NCBI GenBank assembly: GCA_948567375.1
Contig: OX419756.1
Span: forward strand, 51,438,552 to 51,502,551
DNA: 64,000 bases
Direction of reading: 5' to 3'
Source of the DNA: Lunularia cruciata
Taxonomy: Eukaryota; Streptophyta; Marchantiopsida; Lunulariales; Lunulariaceae
Both the position numbers and the translations under genes were made by a program. Below are positions 44,376 through 55,258 of the stretch, one piece after another. The notes beneath the pieces were generated by a model that was not told the DNA's origin, did not search any database, and saw only the letters and a program-made list of their open reading frames with translations. Within the stretch, counting starts at the first letter, position 1. Each line of letters opens with the position of its first letter.

Positions 44376-47300
44376 TATGACAACCCGGCAAATATCACTT
44401 TTGTGGTAATCGGGTAAGTAAAGTTTGTTCCCGCAGAGATACGAGCCAGAAATGTCCAAATATGAAGCAAAGTAACAATTGTAGTTCTTCTTGAGTTCTT
44501 CTTTAGTCTCTCAAGTAGAAACCACACCCAGAAGAGAGTAACAAGCACTGATTTGCAGTCTTGTCACAAATTACACTCCATAATCACAACTCCATCAAAT
44601 CTTTCCAAACAATCTTGATTGTGATGATTCAGGCTCTCCCAAAAACGGCACTTCATTGCAAAACAACTTTGCCTCAGAATTGTGTTCCACCCCTCCACTG
44701 AAGGCACAACTCCCTCGATCAAAATTACTTCACATCAACTTTGCATTGCACTCACAAATACAGAATACTACCAACACTACAATTCCTCTCAGATCTATCA
44801 AGGCATTGCTTTGATTGCACTTCACTCAGTATCAAACACACAAAATGAAGATCAAGGCTATCCAACATCCAACAAGCACACTGACTTGCACTTTGAATTT
44901 CTTCACACACTCACAAACATAATTGCAAAGCTGATACTTGGAATCAAGCTCAAGCGACGAGCACTGCTTCACAACACTTTGCTTTATCTATTCTCAGAAA
45001 TTATGAGCACTGAAACAACATGATACTGCGAATGCCACTCTTAAATAGTAAAGCAATCGGCAGTTCTAACAACTATACCATTCTACAACAACTCTTCTAA
45101 CCTGCAGATCCGAAATGACAATGCACCTCTTCATATCTACCTCTTCAAATCTCAAATCTTTTACTAATCTGATCCGATGTCTACTTCTTCCTCGGCTTTC
45201 AAACCCAAACCCAAAGTAAATTTACTTCCTACTACTCTAACCTCGGGTTTTGTATCTTCTACTTCTTCTACCAGATCCAGCAATTCTCTTTCTTGATCTA
45301 AAATTCCACTAGTGGGTAATCTATCTAACTCCTTATCTCCCGACTCACTTTTCTCTAATGTCTCCATCGGTAACTCCAAAGACATTTGGACTCCTATGTT
45401 ATCTACTTTGGGTTTTGCTTCAACATCTTTTTGAAGCTTTTCTATCTCTATTTTCACTAAGTCAAGTCTAATTGAAATGTTATCTTCTACTTCTAATATT
45501 TTCCTGTCTACACGAGTTCTTAAATTGATCAACAAAGCGTTCATATCAATGTCTTTTGCCTGTCTTTGCCTCGTCTCCTGCACCAACAATTTCAACTCGT
45601 GCAGTCTCGTCTCTTCAATTCAAACATTGGCCTCTGTACTCAACATTGCATTCATCTGGAGGACAATCTCTTTTATCAGCTCCAATCTTGTCTTCCTTTC
45701 TCGTTCCCGATCTGCAAGCCAGTCCTCTCTGTACATTGCCAACTCCTCCTTGATTTTGGCTTTCACCGTCTCCTTCTCCTTCTCCTTCTCCTTCTCCTTC
45801 TATACTACCTTCTCCTCCTGATTACGAAGTAATTCTCGTAATCGGTCTTCTTCTTTGTATCGTGCCGCCAACTCTTGTTGCCAGAGTTGCTTCTTCTCTT
45901 CCATACTCTCCATCACTCTATCGAGCTCTTGATCCTTTGCTGCTACTCTCGCCATAGCATGGATAACTTCTACTCTTGAATCAGCAAATTGCTGCTTCAA
46001 GATCTCGTATTTAGCTACTTGTTTCTCCCTTGCTATGTCACTCTCCTTCACAAGCTCCTCTCGATAGCTCACTTCTCTCTTCAGGTCTTCAATCACCTGA
46101 CTTTCTCTACTGCCTCCGCTTGCAGTACTTCCCTTTCCTCCTCACCTCAGGTTACACTCTTCTTCAACTCCGAGTTCTCTTCGTCTAGTCGCGCTAACAC
46201 CTACAACACAGTCTTCACCTCTGGACATGTCGACTGCATCTCCTTCTTCTTGTGCTCCAACTTCACCAACAATGGACACACAATTTCCTGCAGGTACTCC
46301 ACTCCATTTCTCGCAACTACTTCTTCCTGCATAGAAATCTCCTTCCTTACCTCTTCTTCACCCGATACTCGCCTTCTCCTTTGCAGTCTTCGTATCGGAA
46401 TTGATGCCTCACTGCACGAGCTTTCTCCGACCTCTTCCTTCACTTTACTCGGCCCCACTTCACACTTTGCCTTACGTCTTGAGCGAACTCCTCGCTGTAC
46501 TGCAATCTTCCTTTCCTCGGGCATAGTTACTTTGTCCTCCAACTGTGTGTTGTCTTCGGCCTCCATCTCAGCGTGCACTTCTTCCTTCTCGTATTCGTTG
46601 GCTGTTGGCACCGATGTCATCTCTCCCACTTCATCACTATTGCTGCTTGTATCTCCACTTTGCAACGTTAGCTCAGGCTCTTCCTCGTGTTCCGAGTCTT
46701 CTGTTTTGAGCTTGGCATCTCCTTCTGAGTCCTCATCCTCCGACTCAATCACCATCATACTTCACCTCGGGTTACTGCTCTGCATCTTCTGAGGTTTCTT
46801 GATATCTTTAGCTTCACCTTACCGACCTCTCTTCTTTGATTTTGGAGTGCTTGCTTCTATCTCTATGCTCTTACCCATCTTCATGTAGTATTCATCAGCG
46901 CTTTGGATTTGGAGAATGTACTGTCGTCAACTTCTCTTCTTAAGTCGGGATGGAAATGAGACACCATTCTGCTTCGCTCCGCCAAATTGAGCAAATGCAA
47001 CCCGAGGTAAAAATGTGCTACAAATGGCACGATGTAGTGTGGTGGCGACTTATCCCGCAAATTCCACACCATCTATCTCGTCCTCCCATGGAAGCACCTT
47101 GCCCAATTAATAGGCTCTCTTGCAAACAACTTATGGTAGAACACTACTTGGTGTTTCATCACATAAGTTGTTCTCTCTAGCTTCAAGATTGCCATGAGAG
47201 CACTCACGATCCCTATCTTCACTAGATCCTTGTAACTCTCAACCTTATACCCATTCTTTGTTCTCTTCAAAGAGAAAGCGTCCCTCACTTCCTGAGTCTC

Positions 47301-48157
47301 TTGAGCTATCTCTCCCTTCCCCAAGAACGTGGGCCCCTGCTCCGAGCCTGCTTCCTTCTAGAGTACAAGTCTCCAATCCAACTCTGTCCAGCGAGCTGGA
47401 TTTCCTCTCTTCCCTTCTTCTTTGGGTCCATCGAGACACTTACTCTCGATGATTTTTGTCATGAATCCTGGAAAACTTACATTCCAGTTCCATGCCAGAA
47501 ATGTGATCCAAAGTTGGCTCAAGACTTTGATCCTTGCTATCACGTCTAACCTCCAAATTGCATGATTTCTCACTGCAAATTTGGAGTTCTTCTTCCCTCC
47601 TCCCATCTCTTCTACCTTCTCACTCTCTCTTGATTTCACTCTCGCGACTTCTCCCTTGCGCACTAACACAATCCCAACTCTATTTCCTTTTCCCCGATCA
47701 CCTGCAAGATGACTTCTCAAGGGCGAAGGAAAATTACTCAACATTTCATCGTTGCAGGTTTGATTTTTATAGAGTTGCGCTTCTTCGTCTTTCATCGCTT
47801 CAATTTTCTACCAAGAAATCACACCTCCGGCATGCACCTGTCACTATCAATAAACCTTTGCGCGTATAGGCCGCCAGTTTTAAACGGCCCCTTCTTGAAT
47901 TTCTCACCCCGACGAAAGGTTGTTAGACTGTCTTCGCCTTGGGTGGAGCTCCCCCCGATACGAAGACAATTTACTTTGGGTTGTATGCTGATAGGGCATT
48001 TCTGAGTACTTTGCCTTATGACCCGAAGTCACTTTACTTTGGGTTTCATCCTGAAGACTCTTTTCTTTGCCTTCTTTGGCCATACAGGCGCAAACCGACT
48101 TCTCTATACACTTCTTCTCCTTTATTTTGAAAAAACCAAAAAAATGTGGGCACCACA
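44376..48157 (-). mobile_element. Giant ORF-bearing solo LTR, copy 7 (type A), inside R1
   Basis: It is 3782 bp, sense minus, from TGTGGTGCCCACA to GGGTTGTCATA, with a perfect 5-bp target duplication TCTTC at 44371-44375 and 48158-48162. R1 coding sequence resumes on both sides, so no gag-pol came with it and it is a solo LTR. It carries the upstream TATA (47764-47771), the ORF (45164-47606) and the second TATTTAA box (45040-45047). Confidence 0.9.
45164..47606 (-). pseudogene. LTR-encoded coiled-coil ORF, copy 7 (type A)
   Basis: It runs from MGGGKKNSKFAVRNHAIWRL to a stop after EEVDIGSD. The pieces 47358-47795, 47073-47324 and 46881-47072 share one frame, 46201-46758 is in a second, and 45800-46096 and 45164-45595 share a third; so there are two frameshifts plus a few stops. 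It shows the whole domain order: N-terminal domain (FLAWNWNVSFPGFMTKII, LDGPKEEGKRGNPARW, SALMAILKLERTTYVMKHQ), acidic middle (EDEDSEGDAKLKTEDSEHEE), SIPIRRLQRRRRVSGEEEV, and the coiled coil. A CTCCTT microsatellite at about 45768-45798 lengthens a Lys-Glu run in the coil. Confidence 0.8.
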
Positions 48158-48162
48158 TCTTC

Positions 48163-48744
48163 TGACAAAGTAGTTTCCCCAAGATGAGGAACCTTTGTCC
48201 AACTCACAGTCACCAGCTTTTGCTCTTTAGACAAGATGTCTTTAAATCGTAATTTTTGCTGGTGCCAATTCACCATGACCTGGGCACTGTACAACCAGGG
48301 TCTTTTGATCAAGAGAGGGTAGCCGGTTTTGGTTACTGGTCGTAACACAATGTAATTTAATTTGAAGGGCACCCCTCCTATAATTGTAGTGATAATCGTC
48401 AGTATGCCCAAGGGCCATCTCTTGGTTTGATCTGCAAACTTCAGAATTCGGGGTGTTGGTTCAAACATTGTGTACCCTAGTCAATGTGCAGTGTCTTCTA
48501 TCATGACATTCACACCCGACCCCAAATCAATGGGTTTGGATGTGATCATATAGCCTACTATCTCCGCATCCACCTCGAGAGATCCCATATCCTCCTGTTC
48601 AATACGATAAATTGTGAGCAAGTCTTTCTTGGTCATTGCCCTTACTTTCTTGAGGGCTGAACTTAGCTGCTTTTTATATAGCTTATTGTCCTCCCACAAT
48701 TGTTTAAATGTGACGTTTGTGCTTGTAGATGCCATATCTGCCAC
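48163..48744 (-). pseudogene. R1 aspartic protease region
   Basis: The active-site motif appears in DLGSGVNVMIEDTA (the usual D-T/S-G-A/S) near 48510, followed by a stop, then FEPTPRILKFADQTKRWPLG, GGVPFKLNYIVLRP and the YPLLIKRPWL segment with AQVMVNWHQQKLRF. These are the flap and C-terminal parts seen in plant gypsy proteases. The frame is cut at its end by solo LTR copy 7. One stop between the active-site and flap segments. Confidence 0.7.
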
Positions 48745-48754
48745 AATATCCGTA

Positions 48755-49740
48755 CTATGGAACTCCTCCCAATTTCACCTGCTTCATCTTTGGCTTTGGT
48801 TCTAAGTTTTGCACTTGTTCAAAATGAACTTTGGGATGCTTGAAGATGGTACCCGGAGTGCATAGGTGCTTGACCCGATGATCATCGGGTTGACCAACTT
48901 CGGCTTGGATCAAAGCTTTTACTTCAGACCTGATATCCGCCGGAAACACTGGAGGTTGTGTCTTTGTATTTCCCTCCAAACTCATCTCCCGCGTGCGTAG
49001 TACCGCTTCCTTAATTTCTTTCTGCAAGGCTTTTGCTTTAGCTTTTGCTAGAACCTTTTCATCCTTCGTAGAAAGAATAGCTTTTGGTTGCAATCTCTTC
49101 ATTTTTTGTGAGGAAAAAGACGTAGGACTTACTTCTTCGGAAGCTCAATTCTTCCTCTCCGTGTGAGTTTCTACCTTCAAAATTTTGAGGTCAGGCCACT
49201 CTCCTTCTGAAGCGGGACTCCCTTCTTGAGGCCTCTCTTCCTCAAGTGTGATACAATTTACATTAGTATCCCCCTTTGCCTGGAGCGCAGCACGCTCTAC
49301 GGGAGTCTGTACATACTTGACAGGGGGCTTTGAATTGGGTGGTTGCGGGCACTGATTTCCTATGTTGCCCGATCATTTACAATTCCCACAAAGGGGCACG
49401 TACCCAATTTGTTGTCTTGGCTCCAAGCAATTTGGAGACCAATGTCCCATCAAACCACAATTGTAACAAGCACCCGGTGCAACATTTTGAGGTCTATTTT
49501 GACCACCCATCAGGGGTCTTCGTGGAGGAGCAATAGGATTACACTCCCGTGGTCCATACTTAGGACCTTGATATGATGGGCTTGCTGGAGGCTGTATTTC
49601 TTGGGTTTGGTATACCGACTCTTCTTCTTTGCCTTGATCCCATCCGGGAACCCAATCAATTTGTTGCACTGGAAATGCCGTACAAGTTAAACACTTTGTA
49701 TTAGCATGGCCAGATTTACCACACGCAGTGCACCATACAT
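48755..49740 (-). pseudogene. R1 nucleocapsid region with three zinc knuckles, and linker
   Basis: Knuckle 1: CTACGKSGHANTKC (near 49715). Knuckle 2: CYNCGLMGHWSPNC (near 49445). Knuckle 3: CGNCK..SGNIGNQC (near 49370), where the His is replaced by Asn and a stop lies inside. A Pro/Gln-rich spacer separates the first two. After that a Lys/Ala-rich linker (AKAKAKALQKEIKEAV) runs to the protease. Several stops and a frameshift. Confidence 0.75.
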
Positions 49741-49814
49741 TTGGTCAACCAAATGACGGGGGCTTTCTTTGGTCCTTTGCCCCAATCATTTGGATCTTGA
49801 AATCCATGAACTCT

Positions 49815-50753
49815 TTAATAAGAGTTTCCAACTTCTGATCCGCCATTCTTTACTGGCGGTGTTACTGGCTTCTTTCCTCCACGTCTTTGTATTCTTCTCG
49901 GCTTGGGTTCTTCATCGGATTCTAAAGAAGAACTAGAAGATGTGGAGGATTCCTCCAAAGAAGGAGAGGTGTTGCGAGAAGCTCTTCGTCTTGACTTCTT
50001 GCCCTTCTTCTCACAATTTCTTCGGTTGCTGGTTGAGTGAGAATGAGCCGCCTCATATCCGGTGACATTTTTGAGGACTTTGTCCAAGGAAGTTACATTC
50101 CTCTCCTTGGCAAAGATTCGAATCTCCGATGAAAGCCCTCCAAGAAACCAGGTAATGGCTTGGGCATCGGAATAACCCACCACACCGGATTGTTTCGGAA
50201 CTTGGTTCAATAAGGCCATGAACCGCTCAGAGTAATCTCTCAATTTTTCCTTCTTTCCTTGATCCAAATCATTAAGTGCCACAAAGACACTTGTATCATA
50301 ATCCACTTCCCAAAATCATTCCAGGAAGCTATTTTGTAAGTCTGCCTAGTCTGCTGGTGTGAATCCTTTTTGCGTTACATGAGTATACCAATTCCGAGCC
50401 TTCTTTTGGAGCAAACTTGGAAAAATCCACAGTTGATCCGCGGAGTCATGTTCCTTGTTGGCAAAGGAAATGACTTCAAATTCCTTGATGAATTTGTCAG
50501 GGTCTTTGTCTTGCTCTGTACCTTTATACTTCTGATAAGCATGTCAGGTTATAGGTAACGAAGTCATCGTTTGGTGCGGCGGATTTGGTTGTGGTAAGTC
50601 TGAACTTACGGGAACCAAAGAGCTACTTGATATGGATGCCGTGTTGTCTGCCCACGGGTTCCAATTCGTCAAGTTCAAATTGGGGTCTTCTTTGACAATT
50701 TCTTCTTCTTTGGTTGTGTTGACTTCAACCCGATCAGAAGTAAGAGGTTCCAC
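49815..50753 (-). pseudogene. R1 gag capsid region
   Basis: The first piece (50544-50753) is a Ser/Pro-rich leader. Then the capsid pattern: a KEFEVISFANKEHDSADQLW segment and KKARNWYTHV before a stop. The long piece 49815-50306 (163 codons) has VALNDLDQGKKEKLRDYSER, then FMALLNQVP and AQAITWFLGGL, ending in an Arg/Ser-rich tail. This is a retrotransposon Gag. About two in-frame stops near 50290-50345. Confidence 0.8.
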
Positions 50754-51237
50754 AACTTCAATCTGGTCTTCAAACCTTCTTTGAGATAACCGGGGAATTG
50801 TTCATACCAAATGTTGACACTCTTCTTCCGTAAGTGTTCGTGCTATCTTTTCACGAACAAACTTCTTAATGAAATCAACTTCCTTTACAACTTTAGGGGA
50901 AGTTGGTGTATTGGGTCGTAGTGCGTATGTCTGCCCGCTTGAGTCTTTCTTTTTCTTGGAAGACGAGGATGAAAAGTAGCCTTGCTACCCTCCTTCACCT
51001 CTATTTTGGTCAAGTTCACACAGGGCTTCTTGCACTTTGTGAAGGAGTTGAAAGTCCAACGCCTCTCATTTGATTTTGTCCAAAGTGGATGGGACTTTCA
51101 AACGTTTGTCTTCTTCACGCTGCAATGCTCATCTTTGAGCTCTCTGTTCTTGTTGTTCTCTCGATGCAAACATTCATATTGCATTGACACCCAGTTTTGA
51201 ATTTGGCTTTGTATTCTTCCACCTCTGAGATTTGTAT
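50754..51237 (-). other. R1 leader between primer-binding site and gag
   Basis: About 480 bp. It reads partly as Lys/Glu-rich broken coding sequence in several frames and may be the worn N-terminus of gag or an untranslated leader. Confidence 0.45.
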
Positions 51238-51258
51238 CCCCGGCAGTGGCACCAAAAA
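51238..51258 (-). promoter_or_regulatory. Primer-binding site of R1
   Basis: TTTTTGGTGCCACTGCCGGG on the minus strand lies a few bases after the LTR end at 51262. It resembles the TGGCGCCGTTGCCGGGGA sites of plant gypsy elements, which pair with a tRNA 3' end. The tRNA was not identified here. Confidence 0.75.
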
Positions 51259-51261
51259 TCA

Positions 51262-51414
51262 TGTGACAACCCGACAAATATCACTTTTGCGGTAATCGGG
51301 TAAGTAAAGTTCGTTCCTACAAAGATATGATTCAGAATTGGTCAAATACAAAGTCAAACAATAACATGTAGTTCTTCATAGCAAATCTTAGGGATGGAGG
51401 ATGTTGGTAGTCAT
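51262..51414 (-). repeat. Partial LTR end (51262-51377) plus 37-bp R2 gag fragment
   Basis: The first 116 bp are a second copy of the LTR terminus (TGTGACAACCCGACAAAT on the plus strand), which directly adjoins the PBS. The next 37 bp end in GGGATGGAGGATGTTGGTAG, almost the same as the R2 gag flank left of the 3' LTR (GGGATGGACGATGTTGGTAG near 37574-37593). A complete LTR follows. This looks like a recombination or gene-conversion scar. Confidence 0.7.
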
Positions 51415-54400
51415 TGTGACAACCCGGCAAATATCACTTTTGCGGTAATCAAGTAAGTAAAGTTTGTTCCCGTAGAGATACGATTCAGAATTGGTCAAAT
51501 ACAAAGTCAAACAGTAACATGTAGTTCTTCTTGATTTCTTCTTTAATCTCTCAGGTAGAAACTACACCTAGAAGAGAGTAATAAGCTCACAATCTTGACA
51601 ACTTGTCACGAATACACACACATAATCACATGATAGCAAATTTTTTCCAAACAACTCTTGATTGTGATGATTCAGATTCTCCTAAAGATGGCACTTCATT
51701 TCAAAGAACAATTTTGCCTCAGAATTGTGTTTCACCCCTCCACTGAAGGCACAACTTCCTCGATCAAAATTGCTTCACATCAACGTCGTGCTGCACTCAC
51801 AAATGCAGAATACTACCAACACTACAATTCTTCTCAGATCTGTCAAGGCATTGCTCTGATGTACTTCACTCAGGATCAAACACACAGAATGAAGATCAAG
51901 GCTGCAGAATCCAATATCCACAAACACACTGACTTGCTCTTTGGAATTCTCCACACACTCACAACTACAAACACAAAATTGACAATTGGAATTAAGCTTA
52001 AGCGACGAGCACTGAGAACAGCACTTTGCTTTATCTATCTTCAGAAATATGAATACTGAATAACATTGTATTGCAAATGCTCCCCTTAAATACTGAAGCA
52101 AATGATAGTTCTTCCTACCTATGCACCGCTTCCTAACATCTCTTCCTACTTGCAGATACCAATTGATAATCTATCTCTTCATATCTGCCTTTTGCTATCT
52201 CAAAATTGTACTACCCCGATCTGATGTCTACCTCATCATCGGCTTCCAAACCCGATGATCTTCCCACTATTTCTCCTTCTTCGGGTATATCTACAACTAC
52301 CAAATCTTTCACTATTTTTGCTACTTCTTCACTAGGAACTACAATTGCACTAAGGAGTGATTTATCTAACTCTCTATCTCTTGACCCACTCTTCTCTAAT
52401 GTGTCATTTATCAAGTCCGATGACATCTGAATTCCTATTTCTGCAACATCGGGTTTCTGCTCCACTTTCACACTATTCTAAATTTTCTCTAACTCTGAAT
52501 TAACTAAATCTAATCAAAGACTAACATTATTCTCTACTTCTAACATCTTCCAATCTACGCGCTCTCTCAATCTGATCAACAAGGTGTACATATCTACATC
52601 TTTGGCTTTTCTCTTCCGAGTTTCCTGCACAAGTAACTTTGACTCATGTTGGCAGGCTTCTTTGAATCTCCCTTCAACTTCCATGCTTAGAAGTGCTCTC
52701 AACTTCCCCGCAACTTCTCCCACTGATTCAGATGTATTCTCCCATCCTCAAGAACGTTCTACCTTCAACTCCTCACAATACATCTTCAACTCGTCTTTGT
52801 ACTCCGCAGCAAGCATCTTCTTCTCTTCTGCATACTACATGCTCTGCATTTCTGCACTCCTGACAAGTTCTCATAATCATTCCTCTTCTTCTTGCCTGGC
52901 TGCTAACTCTCTCTGCCATGCTTGATCCTTCACCGCTGCACTCTTCTTCAAACTATCCAACTCCTGCTCCATTACAATGGTCATTGCCTTTAAATGGACA
53001 TTCTCGATGCGCACATCACTCACTTCCTCCTTCATCTTGCTCAGCCACATTGCCTGTTCTGTTGATTCTCCGGCTTGCCTCTGCAGTTCTTTCTCTTTTA
53101 CATTGCAACTTTCTTGTAACATGGTAAGAGTCTTCTTTATCACACCTTCCTCCAGCCAAAGTTCTTCCACTTCTTTACTTCTTTGGACTTGTTGCTCCTG
53201 CAACCTCTTCACTTCACTCATCAAATGCATCACTACCTGCAACTCGTTCATCCCCTTCCTACGGTCTTGGGGAATTACTTTTTGGTGATCCTTCAGTACC
53301 TCCAGCAATGGTGTGACCACCTTTGTCAAATACGATATCCTACCAAAGTTCTCTTCCTCTTCATCGCCGTCTTCATCTTGAGTCTTCACCTTCGTCATCG
53401 GCTCCTTTATCCAAAGTCACGATCTTCGTTTCTTCAGAGTCATCGTTTCGGTACTTTCTTTGTCTTTGCCTTTTGAACTTGGCCCCACTAGATACTCCTC
53501 CTTCTCCTATGGCCTCGGCTTGTTCACCACCATCGCTTGACAATCTTCACTGACCGCCAGCGATTGCTGAACTTTTGGCTCCCCCTTGCTATCGCTTCCA
53601 GACTCCTCACTTTTTAAGGTGAGCTCTTCTTCTTTGGATTCCTCCTCTTGCAACTTGGTTTCTGCCTCAAACTCTAATCCCAATGATGCGTGTCTCACCA
53701 TCTTTGTATTCGTCATAATCAGCTATCGAGTCTTTCTTTGTGTGGGAGGCAACTTGGCTTCTTCGGGTTCGCCACGTTTCTTCGTCTTCGGACTGGAGAT
53801 TTCTTTGACCTTCCATTGTCCTGTCTTTGAGAAATACTCATCATTGGCTCACAAATGCAACATATAGTGACGCTCTTCCTTGTCTGCTTCCCATCATAAG
53901 TCCGAATGAACGTGAGACACCATACAATGACGCTCCTCTTCTATCACTAGGTTCAATCCAAAGTAGAAATGTGCTGCAAACGGTGCAAAATAATGTAGTG
54001 GAGAGCCCGTTTGCCAATTAATCACCATCTGCCTCATTTGGTGGTGGAAGCACTTCGCCCAATTCACTAGAACTCCTGCAAACATTTGGTGGAAGAAGAC
54101 GGCTTGCTGCATGTTCACATAGGTGGTTTGTTCTAGCTTGAACATGGCCATCATTGCCCCCATGATGCTTCTTCAAATCGGATCTCGATAGGAGTCCACC
54201 TTGTATCCATTCGTCATTCTTGGAGCAAAAAATGAGTTGCAAATCTCCGTTGTCTCCTCTGCAACATCACACTTCCAATAGAAGGTGGTCCCCGTCGGCT
54301 CTCCTGCTTCTCTCCCCAATACTAACCTCCAATCTGACTCAGTCCATCGAGCCGGATTGCCTCTCTTCCCTTCCACCTTGGGACCCTCTTCACAATTAGT

Positions 54401-55125
54401 GGCAGCTATTTTTGCCATCACTCCCGGGAAATTGAAATTCCAGTTCCATGCTAAGAAAGTAATACAAAGTCTAGTCAAGACTTTGATTCTAGCTACTACA
54501 TCTAATCTTTGGATTGCAAAACCTCACACCGCCAATGCATTGGCCACCTTCTTCACCATAATCTGTTCTCTTGTTCTACGATGCTGGAAGATGATACCCT
54601 CTCATGGACGAGACACTCTAGCTCCCTGGGGATTTTGGGAAATTTCACTCTCAATGGGCTTTCGGACATGCATTACTGCAGGATTACTACTCAAAGGGAT
54701 TGGAAATTTACTGGGCACATTCAACTTGTCCATGCGTAGTCACAATCTTATATTGCCCCGAATTGCAGTCATTCTTTAGTCAATTTCAATTTTGACTTTC
54801 TCGCTTCTGCGTGCAAATCCTGGTCACTATCAAGACATGCTTCTTCTACCTCCGCCGTTTCTTGAAATGTACTTTCTTGCCACATACCAAGGTTGTTAAA
54901 TGGTCTTCGTATCTTCTGTGTCTTTTGACCCAAAGACGGTGCTCTTTGAACTTTTTCTATTGTACTCCTTTTCTGAGTACCTCCATCATCAGATCCAATG
55001 TCATCTCCTTTGGATGTCCTCCGAAGTTACTTCCGTCCATTATTTGTCCGCAATTCAACTTCTAGTGCTTACTTCTTCTCTCAAACACTAATAAATATAG
55101 AAAAACAAAAAATGTGTGTACCACA
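51415..55125 (-). repeat. R1 5' LTR (copy 8, type B), 3711 bp, carrying an ORF
   Basis: Nearly the same sequence and length as the 3' LTR. Sense start TGTGGTACACACA at 55125, end GGGTTGTCACA at 51415. It holds the ORF (52211-54559) and the TATTTAA box (52086-52092). The right flank is R2 sequence. Confidence 0.85.
52211..54559 (-). pseudogene. LTR-encoded coiled-coil ORF, type B (in R1 5' LTR)
   Basis: It starts MVKKVANALAV, then a stop (TGA where copy 6 has CAA for Gln). All pieces (54173-54478, 53894-54163, 53507-53716, 52877-53398, 52514-52723, 52211-52471) are in one frame to the DDEVDIRSG end. The stops are at different places from those in the 3' LTR copy, so both descend from an intact ORF. 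Same domains as copy 6. The pair can be used to date the R1 insertion. Confidence 0.8.
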
Positions 55126-55258
55126 ATCACAAGGCTAACATCACATTGGCCACTTGATTGCTTTGAACCCTACCTTGAGAAATGAGCTTAGAGGTAGTTT
55201 GAGTTCTACAAGGAGCAAGAGGAAGGCAAAAGCTCCAATATCAATTGGGCTAGTGGAT
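55126..55258 (+). mobile_element. R2 internal sequence between R1 and copy 10
   Basis: 133 bp that read as LIALNPTLRNELRGSLSSTR and KRKAKAPISIGLVD in one plus frame. This is the continuation of element R2 after the R1 insertion, judged from orientation and the flank match. Copy 10 is inserted directly after it. Confidence 0.55.

Larger units (their letters stand above)
37598..55125 (-). mobile_element. Ty3/gypsy element R1 with giant ORF-bearing LTRs
   Basis: Sense is minus. 5' LTR 51415-55125, partial LTR duplicate 51262-51377, PBS at about 51238-51258, gag, protease, RT, RNase H, integrase, polypurine tract 41321-41332 and 3' LTR 37598-41320. It is inserted in R2 coding sequence; flanks GTCAT (37593-37597) and ATCAC (55126-55130) match at three of five bases. 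Solo LTR copy 7 lies inside (44376-48157). There is no chromodomain, and the PBS has the GGTGCCACTGCCGGGGA form common in plant non-chromovirus gypsy (Tat/Athila-like) elements. Several stops and frameshifts mean it is inactive. Confidence 0.85.
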
